From positions 25,354 through 89,353 of the forward strand of contig NZ_JAKEIO010000013.1 in NCBI RefSeq assembly GCF_021474405.1: 64,000 nucleotides of DNA. Reading direction: 5' to 3'. The position numbers were made by a program, and so were the translations under genes. Positions 25,898 through 35,221 of the stretch are shown here, piece after piece; the first letter of the stretch is position 1, and every line of letters starts with the position of its first letter. The notes beneath the pieces are model-generated. The model was not told the origin of the DNA. It did not search any database and saw only the letters and a program-made list of their open reading frames with translations. This DNA comes from [Streptosporangium] indianense (GTDB lineage: Bacteria > Actinomycetota > Actinomycetes > Streptomycetales > Streptomycetaceae).

Positions 25898-27104
25898 ACT
25901 CAGGCAGCTGCTGGCTGCCGACACCTTCGTCCGGCTCACCGGACTGGCGTACTACACCGTCTTCACGGCCGGCATCTACCAGCTGACCGGGCGGGTCGCC
26001 GACGTCGGACTGATCGGCGCCGCCACCCTGCTGCCGGCACTGCTCATGGTGGTGACCGCCGGCCGGCTCACCGCGTGGCTCACGGCACGGCGGACCCTGA
26101 TCCACTTCACCGTAGGCCGTGTCGTGCTCTTCGCCGGAGCGGCCCTGCTGCCGATGACGGCCATGAACCTGCTGGTGGTCGCCGGCCTGAACAGCCTGAT
26201 CCACCAGGCCGTCCTCAGCGCCAAGCGCACCTTCGACGCGGATGTGCTGCACGAGCACGAGCGCACGCCCTACAACGCGCAGCGGACGATGATCGGCAAC
26301 GTCCTCGTGATCGTCGCGCCGCCGCTGGGAGGCGTCGCGGTGACCATGCTGGGACCGACCTGGAGCCTGGTGATCGGAGCGGCGCTCGGCGTCGCCGTCC
26401 TGCCGCTGCTGGTCGCGCTGAAGGCCGTTCCCTCGGCGCCGCACGTGGAGGAGGAAGAGGGCTCGGTCAGCGCGTCCGCCTCACTGCTCCATCTGTTCGG
26501 GATGCCGCAGGTGCTGTCGATGGTGACGACCTACTGTCTCGTGGTCATCATCCTGGAAGTGGAGTCGCCGCTGATGTTCCCCTTCGCGGAACAGGCCTAC
26601 GGGCTCGACGGCAGTTTCACCGGACTGCTGCTCGGCCTCGGCGGCCTGGGCGGCATCGTGGGAGCCATCCTGACCCAGCGCTTCCCGCGCGTGTTCACCG
26701 ACGCGTCCCTGTCCTGGATGATCGTCTTCGACGGCCTGGTGTTCTTCGCCTTCACCCAGGCGGACTCGGTGCCCCTCGCCTGTGCGCTGTTCACGCTGCT
26801 CGGGGCGATGGGCTCGGTGAGCATCGTGCTGGTCGAGGGAGCGGTCCAGGAGCACGTGGCCTCGGCGCACCGGCCGTTCGTCTTCTCCGTCATGCAGTTC
26901 GCCGGCGGCGCCGGGGGAGCCGCGCTCGCGGTCGTCGCCGCCTACATCGCCGACGCGGTGGGGGCGAAGTCCGTCCTGGCGTGGTGCGCGTTGATCGAGG
27001 TCGCCGCCGGACTCGCCTGCGCCCTCGTATGGCAGACCGTGCGGAAGCGGCCGGTGCCCGAGACAGCGGCCGAGCCGGCGGTGGCCCGGGTCACGGAGTC
27101 CTGA
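25887..27104 (+). CDS. MFS transporter
   Basis: A 405-aa integral membrane protein with about 12 hydrophobic segments and a central acidic loop (HVEEEEGSVS) separating two six-helix halves, the major-facilitator layout. It has ETRRLTAW-like inter-helix basic residues and ERTPYNAQRTMIGNVLVIVAPPLGG, resembling MFS drug exporters of the enterobactin/macrolide type. It starts at TTG 25887 inside the end of the preceding ligase gene (11-bp overlap), so translation is coupled. It is probably the product exporter, also giving self-resistance. Confidence 0.85.
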   Translation: MRRELRQLLAADTFVRLTGLAYYTVFTAGIYQLTGRVADVGLIGAATLLPALLMVVTAGRLTAWLTARRTLIHFTVGRVVLFAGAALLPMTAMNLLVVAGLNSLIHQAVLSAKRTFDADVLHEHERTPYNAQRTMIGNVLVIVAPPLGGVAVTMLGPTWSLVIGAALGVAVLPLLVALKAVPSAPHVEEEEGSVSASASLLHLFGMPQVLSMVTTYCLVVIILEVESPLMFPFAEQAYGLDGSFTGLLLGLGGLGGIVGAILTQRFPRVFTDASLSWMIVFDGLVFFAFTQADSVPLACALFTLLGAMGSVSIVLVEGAVQEHVASAHRPFVFSVMQFAGGAGGAALAVVAAYIADAVGAKSVLAWCALIEVAAGLACALVWQTVRKRPVPETAAEPAVARVTES

Positions 27105-27130
27105 CAGCGACGTCCCGGAGGGGAGGGCCA

Positions 27131-27991
27131 GTGGGCCGGAACGACTGGCGGATCCTGTTGATCGAACCGGAGCCTTCCTTGCTCGCGGCGGCAAGGGCAC
27201 GGGGCTTTGAGACATGGTCGCTCCGGAGCCCCGGCGCGGACCCGGACGCGCTCCGGGCGCGCATCGTCGAGACGGCCCGCGTCCACGGCATCCGCCACGT
27301 CCTCTACGTCGGCGACCGCCCGGCCCTCCACCACGCCGTCGAGGAGGCCCTGGTGCTGGTGTCCCCGGGGCGGGCCGCCTCCCTGCACACACTCCAGGAC
27401 CCGGCCACGATGCGGCGGACCCTGAACCAGGCCGGTGTCTCGGTGGTCAACGCGGTGGTGGTGGCCTCCATGGGCGCGGCACGCGTCTGGCTGGAGAGCC
27501 TGCGCCATCCGGCGGTCGTCAAGACCGGCCCCGGACGCGGCATCGACATCATCCGGGACCCCGGCGCCGTGGAGGCGTGGGTGGCCGGCCGGCCCTCGCT
27601 GCCCTGTGTCATAGAGGAGTTCCTGGAGGGACCGCGCCTCATCGTGGACACCTTCACCCATGCCGGGGCGCACCACGTCCTCGGCATGACCGCCGCCGGC
27701 CTCGCCGACGGCCCTCTCGTCCATCCCGCCGACCTGGCGGATCTGCCCGCGGCGGCGGCCCGGGCCACCGTGCGCGCCCTGCTCGACCTCAGCGGTCTGG
27801 ACAGCGGGCGGGTCCGCACCCATGTGGTCCTCACCTCGCAGGGCCCGCGGATCGCCAGCGCCCAGGCGTCCCCCGTCCCCGGGCCGGTCGCCCGCCTCCG
27901 GGAGGCCGTCACCGGCCAGGACCCGGGTGCCGAGGTGCTGGCCGTGCTGGCCAAGGGGGCGGACCCCCGATTCCTCGCAGGACGTGATTGA
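27131..27991 (+). CDS. ATP-grasp-like protein with degenerate metal site, 286 aa
   Basis: The frame starts at GTG 27131 after GGAGGGGAGGG. The middle resembles ATP-grasp ligases: MRRTLNQAGVSVVNA, HPAVVKTGPGRGIDII (ATP-binding Lys) and CVIEEFLEGPRLIVDTF (adenine hinge and metal-side strand). The region where family members carry the Mg-binding E-x-N (typically GPxLIEVNxR) reads GPRIASAQASP, without Glu or Asn. At 286 aa it is also shorter than the usual ~400. It may be a non-catalytic partner of the other ligase or use an unusual metal site. The kinase-like gene begins directly after it. Confidence 0.65.
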   Translation: MGRNDWRILLIEPEPSLLAAARARGFETWSLRSPGADPDALRARIVETARVHGIRHVLYVGDRPALHHAVEEALVLVSPGRAASLHTLQDPATMRRTLNQAGVSVVNAVVVASMGAARVWLESLRHPAVVKTGPGRGIDIIRDPGAVEAWVAGRPSLPCVIEEFLEGPRLIVDTFTHAGAHHVLGMTAAGLADGPLVHPADLADLPAAAARATVRALLDLSGLDSGRVRTHVVLTSQGPRIASAQASPVPGPVARLREAVTGQDPGAEVLAVLAKGADPRFLAGRD

Positions 27992-27992
27992 C

Positions 27993-28844
27993 ATGTACGC
28001 CCCACCCGACAGCCCCGCGGACGAGCGCCGGATGACGGCGGCCCACCACCGTGCCGCCGGCCGGCTCGACGTCACCGTCACCGGCCCCGCCTCCTGGGGC
28101 TGGAACGGCCGGACCCTCGGCAGGCGCGCCCACCACCGCGAGCACGGGGACTGCTGGCTGCGGCTCGACTCGGCACCCGCCGCGCGGCGCCCCGACGACC
28201 TCTGGGAGGGCACGCACGCGGCGTGGACCGCGCTCCCCGGCGTCCCCCAGCCGCGCCTGTACGCCGTCGACGAGAGCCGCGCGGGCGGGACCCTGTACCG
28301 CGCCGAGCTCGCCGCCCACCTCGACAGCCCGGTCTGCTCCGCCTTCCCGGTCCTGCGGACCCACCTGGAGCTGCCGGACCGCTGGTGGGCTTCGCTCAGG
28401 GACTCCCTCACCCTTGTCCAGACCGCACCGACCCGCCGCCGGACGGTGCGCCGCCAGTGGCTCGACGTCGCCTTCCCCCGCTTCCTGGGACTTCCGGCGC
28501 CGCGCCACGCGGAGTTCACGGGCTGCCACGGCGATCTGCACTGGAGCAACCTGACCCGCCGGGGGCCGGTGCTCCTCGACTGGGAGGCGTACGGAACCGC
28601 GCCCCGGGGCTACGACGCCGCGCTGCTGCTCGCCTACTCGCTGCTCGTCCCGCGGACCGCGGCCCGGGTCCGCGCCGAGCTCGCACAGCTGCTGGACACG
28701 CCCGCGGGACGCATCGCCCGGCTGACTGCCGCCGCCGAACTGCTGCAGAACGCCTCCCACGGCGACCACCCCGAACTCGTCCCGCGGCTGATCGAGTTCG
28801 CGGCAGAAGCGGGCGCTCCGGCCGCGCGCCCGGCCGCCTCCTGA
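27993..28844 (+). CDS. APH/choline kinase-like phosphotransferase
   Basis: 283 aa. The catalytic loop CHGDLHWSNL (Asp181, Asn186) and metal-binding LLDWEAYGTAPRGYD are the signature of aminoglycoside phosphotransferase/homoserine kinase-like enzymes. The N-terminal lobe is short and lacks an obvious Gly-rich loop. It begins 1 nt after the previous stop, so it belongs to the same operon. Possible roles are phosphorylating the peptide product for self-protection or activation. The substrate cannot be predicted from sequence. Confidence 0.75.
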   Translation: MYAPPDSPADERRMTAAHHRAAGRLDVTVTGPASWGWNGRTLGRRAHHREHGDCWLRLDSAPAARRPDDLWEGTHAAWTALPGVPQPRLYAVDESRAGGTLYRAELAAHLDSPVCSAFPVLRTHLELPDRWWASLRDSLTLVQTAPTRRRTVRRQWLDVAFPRFLGLPAPRHAEFTGCHGDLHWSNLTRRGPVLLDWEAYGTAPRGYDAALLLAYSLLVPRTAARVRAELAQLLDTPAGRIARLTAAAELLQNASHGDHPELVPRLIEFAAEAGAPAARPAAS

Positions 28845-28965
28845 CTCTCCGGGGCCCGGCGGCCCGAGCGGGGTGCGCGAGGGGGAGTGCGGGGGGATCG
28901 ATCCGGGAACGGGTGCGGCCACTCTTGGAGGTGCGGAAACCGTTCCACATCCAACGGGGGATCAC

Positions 28966-29118
28966 ATGCTTGTCACTCTCAGGAAAACCGCCGGCCTCGT
29001 CGCGGCGACGATCCTGGCCCTGTGCGCCGTCGGCGTGGCCGCGCCCGGCGCCGGCACGGGCCAGGACGGTCACCAGGTCGTCGCCGACCACCAGGGTCCG
29101 GCGGTCGTCATTCCGTGA
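28966..29118 (+). CDS. Small secreted peptide, 50 aa
   Basis: The ORF begins MLVTLRKTAGLVAATILALC and contains a basic N-region and hydrophobic core, then AAPGAG, a plausible signal-peptidase site. The mature peptide of about 22 residues would be GTGQDGHQVVADHQGPAVVIP-like, acidic/His-containing. It lies 121 bp after the kinase gene, and its last 11 bp overlap the end of the convergent SARP gene. GGGGGAT precedes the ATG. It may be a signalling or accessory peptide, or a chance ORF. Confidence 0.45.
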   Translation: MLVTLRKTAGLVAATILALCAVGVAAPGAGTGQDGHQVVADHQGPAVVIP

Positions 29119-32100
29119 GGCACCAGGCCGCGTGCTCCGCCGAGTCCATCGAACGGAGCAGCTCCTCCGCCTCAGCGGTGTGACCGGCGGCAGTCTTCGC
29201 ATCGCCGAAGGCTGCCGCCGCTTCCGCCATGCCGTACAGCGCGTGTGCCTCCTCGGTGCGGTACCGCATGGCGACGGCCAGTTCGTGCGCGTGGGCGTGC
29301 AGGGCCATCGCCCGCTCGAACTCCCCGCGCCGCCGGTACAGGCGGCCGACCAGGTTCTCGACCTTCGCCTGACGCGTCGGACTGCCGCTCAGCGCGGCGA
29401 ACCGCAGGGCCTCCTCGGCCAGGGGCGGCGCCTCGGCGGACCGCCCGAGGCACTCGAGGACCTCCGCCGACAACGCCAGGGTCAGCGCTACGTCCCCCGG
29501 CGGGCTGGACGCGTCGCAACGCGCCCGGGCCAGCCGCAGTTGCTCGTCGGCCTCCTCGTACCTGCCCTGCCCCGTGTACGCGAAGGCGAGATCCGTCAGG
29601 GCCATCACGTGGTTGTCGCGGTAGTCGAGAGAACGGTGGATCTCCAGGGCCTGCCGCGCCGCCGCAGCGGCCTCCTCGTACCGGCCCCACTGCATGAGCA
29701 GCGTGCTCAGATTGCTCAGGCTCTCGGCCTCCGCCCGCGCGAGCCCCAGCTCGCGTTCCAGCCCGAGGGCGCGTTCCAGATGGGACAGGGCCTCGGGATG
29801 CCGGCCCTGCACCGTCAGCAGCAGCCCGATCATGGACTCGCTGTGCGACTCGGTCCTCCGGTCGCCCAGCCGGGCGGCGACGTCCCGCCCCTCCTCGGCC
29901 GACCGGATCCCCTCCTCCAGATGACCGAGCCGCCAGCAGGCGACACCCAGGCTGGACAGGCAGCTCCCCAGCGCCGCGAGGTCGCTGCTGCGCCGTGCCG
30001 TCGCCACCGCCAGCCGGCTGAGCTGCTTGAACTCCTCGAAGCGCCCCGCGGAGTTGAGCCAGAAGACGACGTTCCTGGTGAGCCACACCGTGTACGCGTC
30101 CAGGCCCTGTCGGTCGGCCAGCTCCACCGCGGCGACGAGGCTGGCCCGCTCCCGGCCGAACCAGTCGCCCGCCTCCTCCGCGGTCGTGAACGCCGGGACC
30201 TCGCCGGCGTACGGCGGGATGACCGCGGGGCTCCGCGTGCGCCCGGGGAAGAGCACGTCGCAGGCGGCCTCCGTCGCCTTCCAGTAGTAGCCGAGCAGCC
30301 GCTCCACGGCCGACGCGTCGTCGTGCTCGGTGGCCGGTGAACTCAGGCTGCGGGCGAAGTCCCGCACCAGGTCGTGGAACCGGTACACCGCGATGTGGGA
30401 CTGCTGCAGCAGATGCACGTCCAGCAACCGCTCCAGGATCTGCTCGGCGCCGTAGACGTCCGTCGCCAGCAGGGCGGCGCCCGTGTACACGTCGATGCCG
30501 GCGTCGCCGTACAGGCCCAGCAGCCGCAGCGAGGTGCGGTGCTCCTCGTCCATCGCCTGGTACGACAGCTGGAGCGTGGCGGCGACGCTGCGCTCACCGG
30601 CGCTCAGCTCCTGCAGCCGGCGTGTCTCGTCGCACAGGCGCTCCACGAGGTAACGCACCGTCCAGCGGGGCCGGTTGCGCAGCCGGGCGGCCGCGATGCG
30701 CAGGGCGAGCGGCAGCCCACCGCACCACCGCACGAGATCCTGTACGGCCTCCGGCTCCGCGCCGGCGCGGGACGCCCCGAGGACCTCCTCGATCAGCTGC
30801 GCCCCGTTCTCGGGGGCCATGGGGCCGATGGAGATCCACTTGGCGCCGTCGAGATCCATCAGCCGCGTCCGGCCGGTGATCAGCACCAGACACCCGGGGG
30901 AGCCCGGAAGCAGCGGATACACCTGGCTCGTGTCCACGGCGTTGTCCAGGACGAGCAGCATGCGGCGGCCGGCCAGCAGTGAGCGCCACAGGGCCCTGCG
31001 ACCCTCCAGGTCGCCCGGGATGCGGTCGCTGGGCACCCCGAGCACCCCGAGGAGACTGTCCAGCGCCGCGGCCGGAGTCATGGGCGACTCGCCGGGGGTG
31101 AACGCCCGCAGGTCGATGTGGAGCTGGCCGTCGGGGTACGCGGCGGCCACCCGGTGGGCGGCCCGCACGGCGAGGCACGTCTTGCCGCTGCCTCCCATCC
31201 CGTCGATCGCCACCACCGGGCTGTGCCCCCGCGACTCCTGACCGGCGGTCATGCAGTCCAGGAGCGTGCGCAGTTCGTCCTGGCGGCCGGTGAAGTCGGA
31301 CAGGTCGTAGGGCAGTGTGCACGGGGAGAACGCGGGCCCGGGTGCGTCCGCGACCTCCGCGGCCGGTTCCTTCACGTCCGTCACCGCCTCGCCGGGGACG
31401 CTCAGTTCGGGAGCCTCGCGCAGGATCGCCCCGTAGAGTCCGCTCAACTGCGGGCCGGGGTCGATGCCGAGCTCCTCCACGAGCAGTTCCCGCATCTTGC
31501 GGTACTCGTCGAGCGCCTCCGCTTTGCGGCCACTGCGGTACAGCGCCAGCATCAGCTGGGCGTGCAGGGACTCGCGGAAGGGATGCTGGGCTGCCAGGTC
31601 CCGCAGGTCGGCGACGAGCCCGCCGGCGTGCCCCGCGCGCAGACACAGCTCGAAGACCTGCTCGGCCGCGGTCACCCGCCGTTCCTCCAGCCGGGCCGCG
31701 GCCGCCTCCAGCGCGTCGCTGCCCAGCCCCGACATGCGGCCGCGCCACAGCGCGAGGGCGCCCTGCAGTGCGGCGACGGCGTCGGAGGGCCGGCCCTCCG
31801 CGACGGCCCGGTCCGCCTCACCCGTCCGGTCGCCGAACTCGGCGAGATCCAGTTCGGCGCCCTCCAGGACGGCCCGGTAGCCCTGTCCGTCGGTGACGAT
31901 GACGGTGCTGCCGTCCGGGATGCGCGAGCGGAGATCGGCGACGGCCTTGCGGACCTGGTGGGTGGCGGTCATGGGCGGGTCGTCGTTCCACGCCGCCTGC
32001 ACCAGCCAGGAGACCGGTACGGTCCGGCCCGGTTCCAGCAGCAGGCTCAGCAGGACCCGTTCGTGAATCGTTCCGCCGATGTGCAGCCGTGTGCCGTCCG

Positions 32101-32140
32101 ACCAAGCTTCGAGGCCCCCCAGAACATTGAAACGAAGCAT
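29108..32140 (-). CDS. SARP-type regulator with BTAD, NB-ARC and TPR domains (AfsR-like), 1010 aa
   Basis: The N-terminal OmpR-like DNA-binding domain starts MLRFNVLGGLEAW and has a winged helix (ERVLLSLLLEPGRTVPVSWLVQAAW, TATHQVRKAVADLRSRI). It is followed by a BTAD domain (~95-245), an NB-ARC ATPase with GMGGSGKTCLA (Lys320) and GLPLALRIAAARL, and a long TPR array. This is the AfsR/SARP architecture that activates antibiotic clusters. The start at 32140 is supported by GGGGGAGCAGG; the longer frame upstream lacks similarity. Located convergent to the NRPS genes, it is the likely pathway regulator. Confidence 0.9.
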   Translation of the reverse strand: MLRFNVLGGLEAWSDGTRLHIGGTIHERVLLSLLLEPGRTVPVSWLVQAAWNDDPPMTATHQVRKAVADLRSRIPDGSTVIVTDGQGYRAVLEGAELDLAEFGDRTGEADRAVAEGRPSDAVAALQGALALWRGRMSGLGSDALEAAAARLEERRVTAAEQVFELCLRAGHAGGLVADLRDLAAQHPFRESLHAQLMLALYRSGRKAEALDEYRKMRELLVEELGIDPGPQLSGLYGAILREAPELSVPGEAVTDVKEPAAEVADAPGPAFSPCTLPYDLSDFTGRQDELRTLLDCMTAGQESRGHSPVVAIDGMGGSGKTCLAVRAAHRVAAAYPDGQLHIDLRAFTPGESPMTPAAALDSLLGVLGVPSDRIPGDLEGRRALWRSLLAGRRMLLVLDNAVDTSQVYPLLPGSPGCLVLITGRTRLMDLDGAKWISIGPMAPENGAQLIEEVLGASRAGAEPEAVQDLVRWCGGLPLALRIAAARLRNRPRWTVRYLVERLCDETRRLQELSAGERSVAATLQLSYQAMDEEHRTSLRLLGLYGDAGIDVYTGAALLATDVYGAEQILERLLDVHLLQQSHIAVYRFHDLVRDFARSLSSPATEHDDASAVERLLGYYWKATEAACDVLFPGRTRSPAVIPPYAGEVPAFTTAEEAGDWFGRERASLVAAVELADRQGLDAYTVWLTRNVVFWLNSAGRFEEFKQLSRLAVATARRSSDLAALGSCLSSLGVACWRLGHLEEGIRSAEEGRDVAARLGDRRTESHSESMIGLLLTVQGRHPEALSHLERALGLERELGLARAEAESLSNLSTLLMQWGRYEEAAAAARQALEIHRSLDYRDNHVMALTDLAFAYTGQGRYEEADEQLRLARARCDASSPPGDVALTLALSAEVLECLGRSAEAPPLAEEALRFAALSGSPTRQAKVENLVGRLYRRRGEFERAMALHAHAHELAVAMRYRTEEAHALYGMAEAAAAFGDAKTAAGHTAEAEELLRSMDSAEHAAWCLTE

Positions 32141-32341
32141 CCTGCTCCCCCCGGCGTCGACCTCGGCATGGAGTGCGCCAGGTCGATGTAGCTCCCCCGT
32201 ACGCTCCTGGTCGAGGAGCGCAGTTCCTCGTGCGTCCCTGTCCCACGAGCACGAGCGACTGGTCTGTCGCGCCAGCATGATGACATACGCCGGATTTGCG
32301 GTCAGCCTTGTGCGCAGGGCGATCTGTCGCCTTCCACGGGT

Positions 32342-32868
32342 TCAGGCCAGGGCCGGTCCGTGCTGCCGCATCCAGACGTCCGCCGTCGGCAGAGGCGTCA
32401 GCAGACGCGCGTTGCCGGTGTGCGTCATGGCCGGCCCCTGACCGTCCCCCCACTCCGCCACCCTGCCGTGGTCGAGCCGCCCCGCCATCGGGGATGCGCG
32501 GTCGCCGAGCACGGTCCACGTCCCGCTGATCACCGCCGCGTCGTGGACGGGGTCGTGCAGGGCGGGAGAGGCCGGTTCGGGTCGCATCAGGATCTCCTCG
32601 GGCAGCAGGTCCGCCACGGCCATCCGCAGCAGGCTCTTCTCCCCGGCCGTCGGCCCGCTTCATGCTCCAGGGCACGTTCCGGACGCACCCCGGCAGCCGG
32701 TGGTCGCAGAACGGCACCCTGACCTTCAGGCCGACGGCCGTGATCATCCGGTCCTTACGGCCCCTGGAGGCTCAGGAGCAGCACCTCGGGGTAGCCGCCG
32801 AACACCTCGGCCGCGGCTTCGCCGGAGAGCGACACCGTCGAACGCTCCCGCAGCGCCGTGGACACCAG
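32342..32868 (-). pseudogene. Decayed C-terminal fragment of asparagine synthase (AsnB-like)
   Basis: Reading the minus strand from 32868 gives [26 protein letters not shown], matching the AsnB ATP-pyrophosphatase signature SGEGADEVFGGY, then a stop. A second frame gives [20 protein letters not shown] and NVPWSMK, the conserved substrate region; a third gives [19 protein letters not shown] and ends at TGA 32342. So at least two frameshifts or deletions and substitutions of key residues (GAD to AAA) are visible, and the N-terminal glutaminase half is absent. It may be a relic of a former cluster gene. Confidence 0.8.
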
Positions 32869-33041
32869 CTGTGAGCGCGGCCGGTGCCGTCAGGCCCCGG
32901 CCTGCGATCCGGCGCTCCCGGCCCGGTACCGGATCACTGCCGGGCGGATCCTGCCACCCGCGGGGGAGAGAGAGTGGCCGCGGCAGACGCCGCGCGACGC
33001 CTGACGCGTGCGGGGCCGGGTACTGCGGCAGGATGGACACC

Positions 33042-35075
33042 ATGCCGAACCGACTGGCGCACGAAACGTCCCCCTACCTCCTTCAGCACGCCGACAACCC
33101 CGTCGACTGGTGGCCCTGGTCGGAGGAGGCCTTCGAAGAGGCCCGGAAGCGGAACGTGCCGGTTCTGCTCAGCGTCGGATACAGCAGCTGTCACTGGTGT
33201 CACGTGATGGCGCACGAGTCCTTCGAGGACCAGGAGACCGCCGAGTACCTCAACGCGCACTACGTGAGCGTGAAGGTCGACCGTGAGGAGCGTCCCGACG
33301 TGGACGCCGTCTACATGGAGGCCGTGCAGGCGGCGACCGGGCAGGGCGGCTGGCCCATGACCGTCTTCCTCACCCCGGACGCCGAGCCGTTCTACTTCGG
33401 TACGTACTTCCCGCCCGCCCCCCGGCAGGGCATGCCCTCGTTCCGGCAGGTGCTCCAGGGCGTGCAGCAGGCGTGGGAGGAGCGGCGGGACGAGGTGACC
33501 GAGGTCGCCGGGAAGATCGTCCGGGATCTGGCGGGGCGGGAGATCTCCTACGGCGACGCGCGCACCCCCGGCGAGGAGGAGCTCGCGCAGGCGCTGCTCG
33601 GGCTCACCCGGGAGTACGACCCGCAGCGCGGCGGATTCGGCGGGGCACCGAAGTTCCCGCCGTCCATGGTGCTGGAGTTCCTGCTGCGCCACCATGCCCG
33701 CACCGGCGCCGAGGGCGCGCTGCAGATGGCGCAGGACACCTGTGAGCGGATGGCCCGGGGCGGGATGTACGACCAGCTCGGGGGCGGCTTCGCCCGTTAC
33801 TCCGTGGACCGCGACTGGGTCGTGCCGCACTTCGAGAAGATGCTGTACGACAACGCCCTGCTGTGCCGGGTCTACGCTCACCTCTGGCGCTCCACCGGCT
33901 CCGAGCTGGCCCGCCGGGTCGCCCTGGAGACCGCCGACTTCATGGTGCGCGAACTGCGCACGAACGAGGGCGCTTTCGCCTCCGCGCTCGACGCCGACAG
34001 CGACGACGGCACGGGCAGGCACGTCGAGGGCGCGTACTACGTGTGGACGCCCGAGCAACTGCGCGAGGTGCTCGGCGAGCAGGACGCCGAGTTCGCGGCG
34101 CAGGTCTTCGGCGTGACCGAGGAGGGCACGTTCGAGGAGGGCGCGTCCGTCCTGCAACTACCCGTACGGGACGGTGTGTTCGATGCCGAGAAGGTCGCCT
34201 CGGTCCGGGAGCGGCTGCTCGCCGAGCGGTCCGGGCGGCCGGCGCCGGGCCGGGACGACAAGGTCGTCGCCGCCTGGAACGGCCTCGCGATCGCCGCGCT
34301 CGCCGAGACCGGCGCCTACTTCGACCGGCCCGACCTGGTCGAGGCCGCCGTCGCCGCGGCCGACCTCCTGGTCCGGCTGCACCTGGACGAGCAGGCCCGG
34401 CTCACCCGCACCAGCAAGGACGGCCACGCCGGTGCCAACGCCGGTGTCCTGGAGGACTACGCGGATGTGGCGGAGGGCTTCCTGGCGCTCGCGTCCGTCA
34501 CCGGGGAGGGTGTCTGGCTGGAGTTCGCCGGGTTCCTCCTCGACCACGTCCTGGCCCGCTTCACCGACCCCGAGTCGGGCGCGCTGTACGACACCGCGGC
34601 CGACGCCGAGCAGTTGATCCGCCGCCCGCAGGACCCGACCGACAACGCGGCCCCGTCCGGCTGGACGGCTGCCGCGAACGCCCTGCTGAGCTACGCCGCG
34701 CACACCGGCTCCGAGCCCCACCGCACGGCCGCCGAACGGGCGTTGGGCGTGGTGAAGGCACTGGGACCGCGGGTGCCCCGGTTCATCGGCTGGGGACTGG
34801 CCGCGGCGGAGGCCGTGCTGGACGGTCCGCGCGAGGTGGCGATCGTGGGTCCGGCCCTGGACGACGAGGGCACGAGGACCTTGCACCGCACGGCACTTCT
34901 GGGCACCGCGCCCGGTGTGGTGGTCGCCGTGGGCGTCCCGGGCAGCGAGGAGTTTCCCCTGCTCGCGGACCGTCCGCTGGTCGGCGGTGAACCGGCCGCG
35001 TACGTCTGCCGTAACTTCACATGCGACGCCCCGACGACCGAGCCTGACCGGCTGAGTACGGTCTTGAGTGGCTGA
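33042..35075 (+). CDS. Thioredoxin-domain protein of the DUF255/YyaL (SSP411-like) family
   Basis: 677 aa. The N-terminal thioredoxin-like domain ([23 protein letters not shown]) carries the conserved C-H-W-C motif in [16 protein letters not shown]. The rest is an (alpha/alpha)6 toroid-like region resembling N-acylglucosamine 2-epimerase folds ([32 protein letters not shown]). This matches the widespread DUF255/SSP411 family, whose biochemical role is not established. The start at 33042 matches the family N-terminus; ATG 33033 is also possible. It appears monocistronic. Confidence 0.9.
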   Translation: MPNRLAHETSPYLLQHADNPVDWWPWSEEAFEEARKRNVPVLLSVGYSSCHWCHVMAHESFEDQETAEYLNAHYVSVKVDREERPDVDAVYMEAVQAATGQGGWPMTVFLTPDAEPFYFGTYFPPAPRQGMPSFRQVLQGVQQAWEERRDEVTEVAGKIVRDLAGREISYGDARTPGEEELAQALLGLTREYDPQRGGFGGAPKFPPSMVLEFLLRHHARTGAEGALQMAQDTCERMARGGMYDQLGGGFARYSVDRDWVVPHFEKMLYDNALLCRVYAHLWRSTGSELARRVALETADFMVRELRTNEGAFASALDADSDDGTGRHVEGAYYVWTPEQLREVLGEQDAEFAAQVFGVTEEGTFEEGASVLQLPVRDGVFDAEKVASVRERLLAERSGRPAPGRDDKVVAAWNGLAIAALAETGAYFDRPDLVEAAVAAADLLVRLHLDEQARLTRTSKDGHAGANAGVLEDYADVAEGFLALASVTGEGVWLEFAGFLLDHVLARFTDPESGALYDTAADAEQLIRRPQDPTDNAAPSGWTAAANALLSYAAHTGSEPHRTAAERALGVVKALGPRVPRFIGWGLAAAEAVLDGPREVAIVGPALDDEGTRTLHRTALLGTAPGVVVAVGVPGSEEFPLLADRPLVGGEPAAYVCRNFTCDAPTTEPDRLSTVLSG

Positions 35076-35221
35076 AGTCACGTATCAACGGAAACATGGT
35101 CTTTATCTGAACAGCCCCCGGGCTTCACAGTTCCCCCCTAATCTCTGCACAGTGACGTGGCGGACGAGGCCCCACCGGCCCACCGTCACGACAGGGGGTT
35201 CTGGGATCTGGGGGGATCTGT

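Noticed and set aside
32744..33043. 99-aa minus-strand ORF overlapping the asparagine synthase relic
   Set aside because: Its frame does not follow the AsnB similarity and shows no RBS or domain; the similarity lies in other frames.
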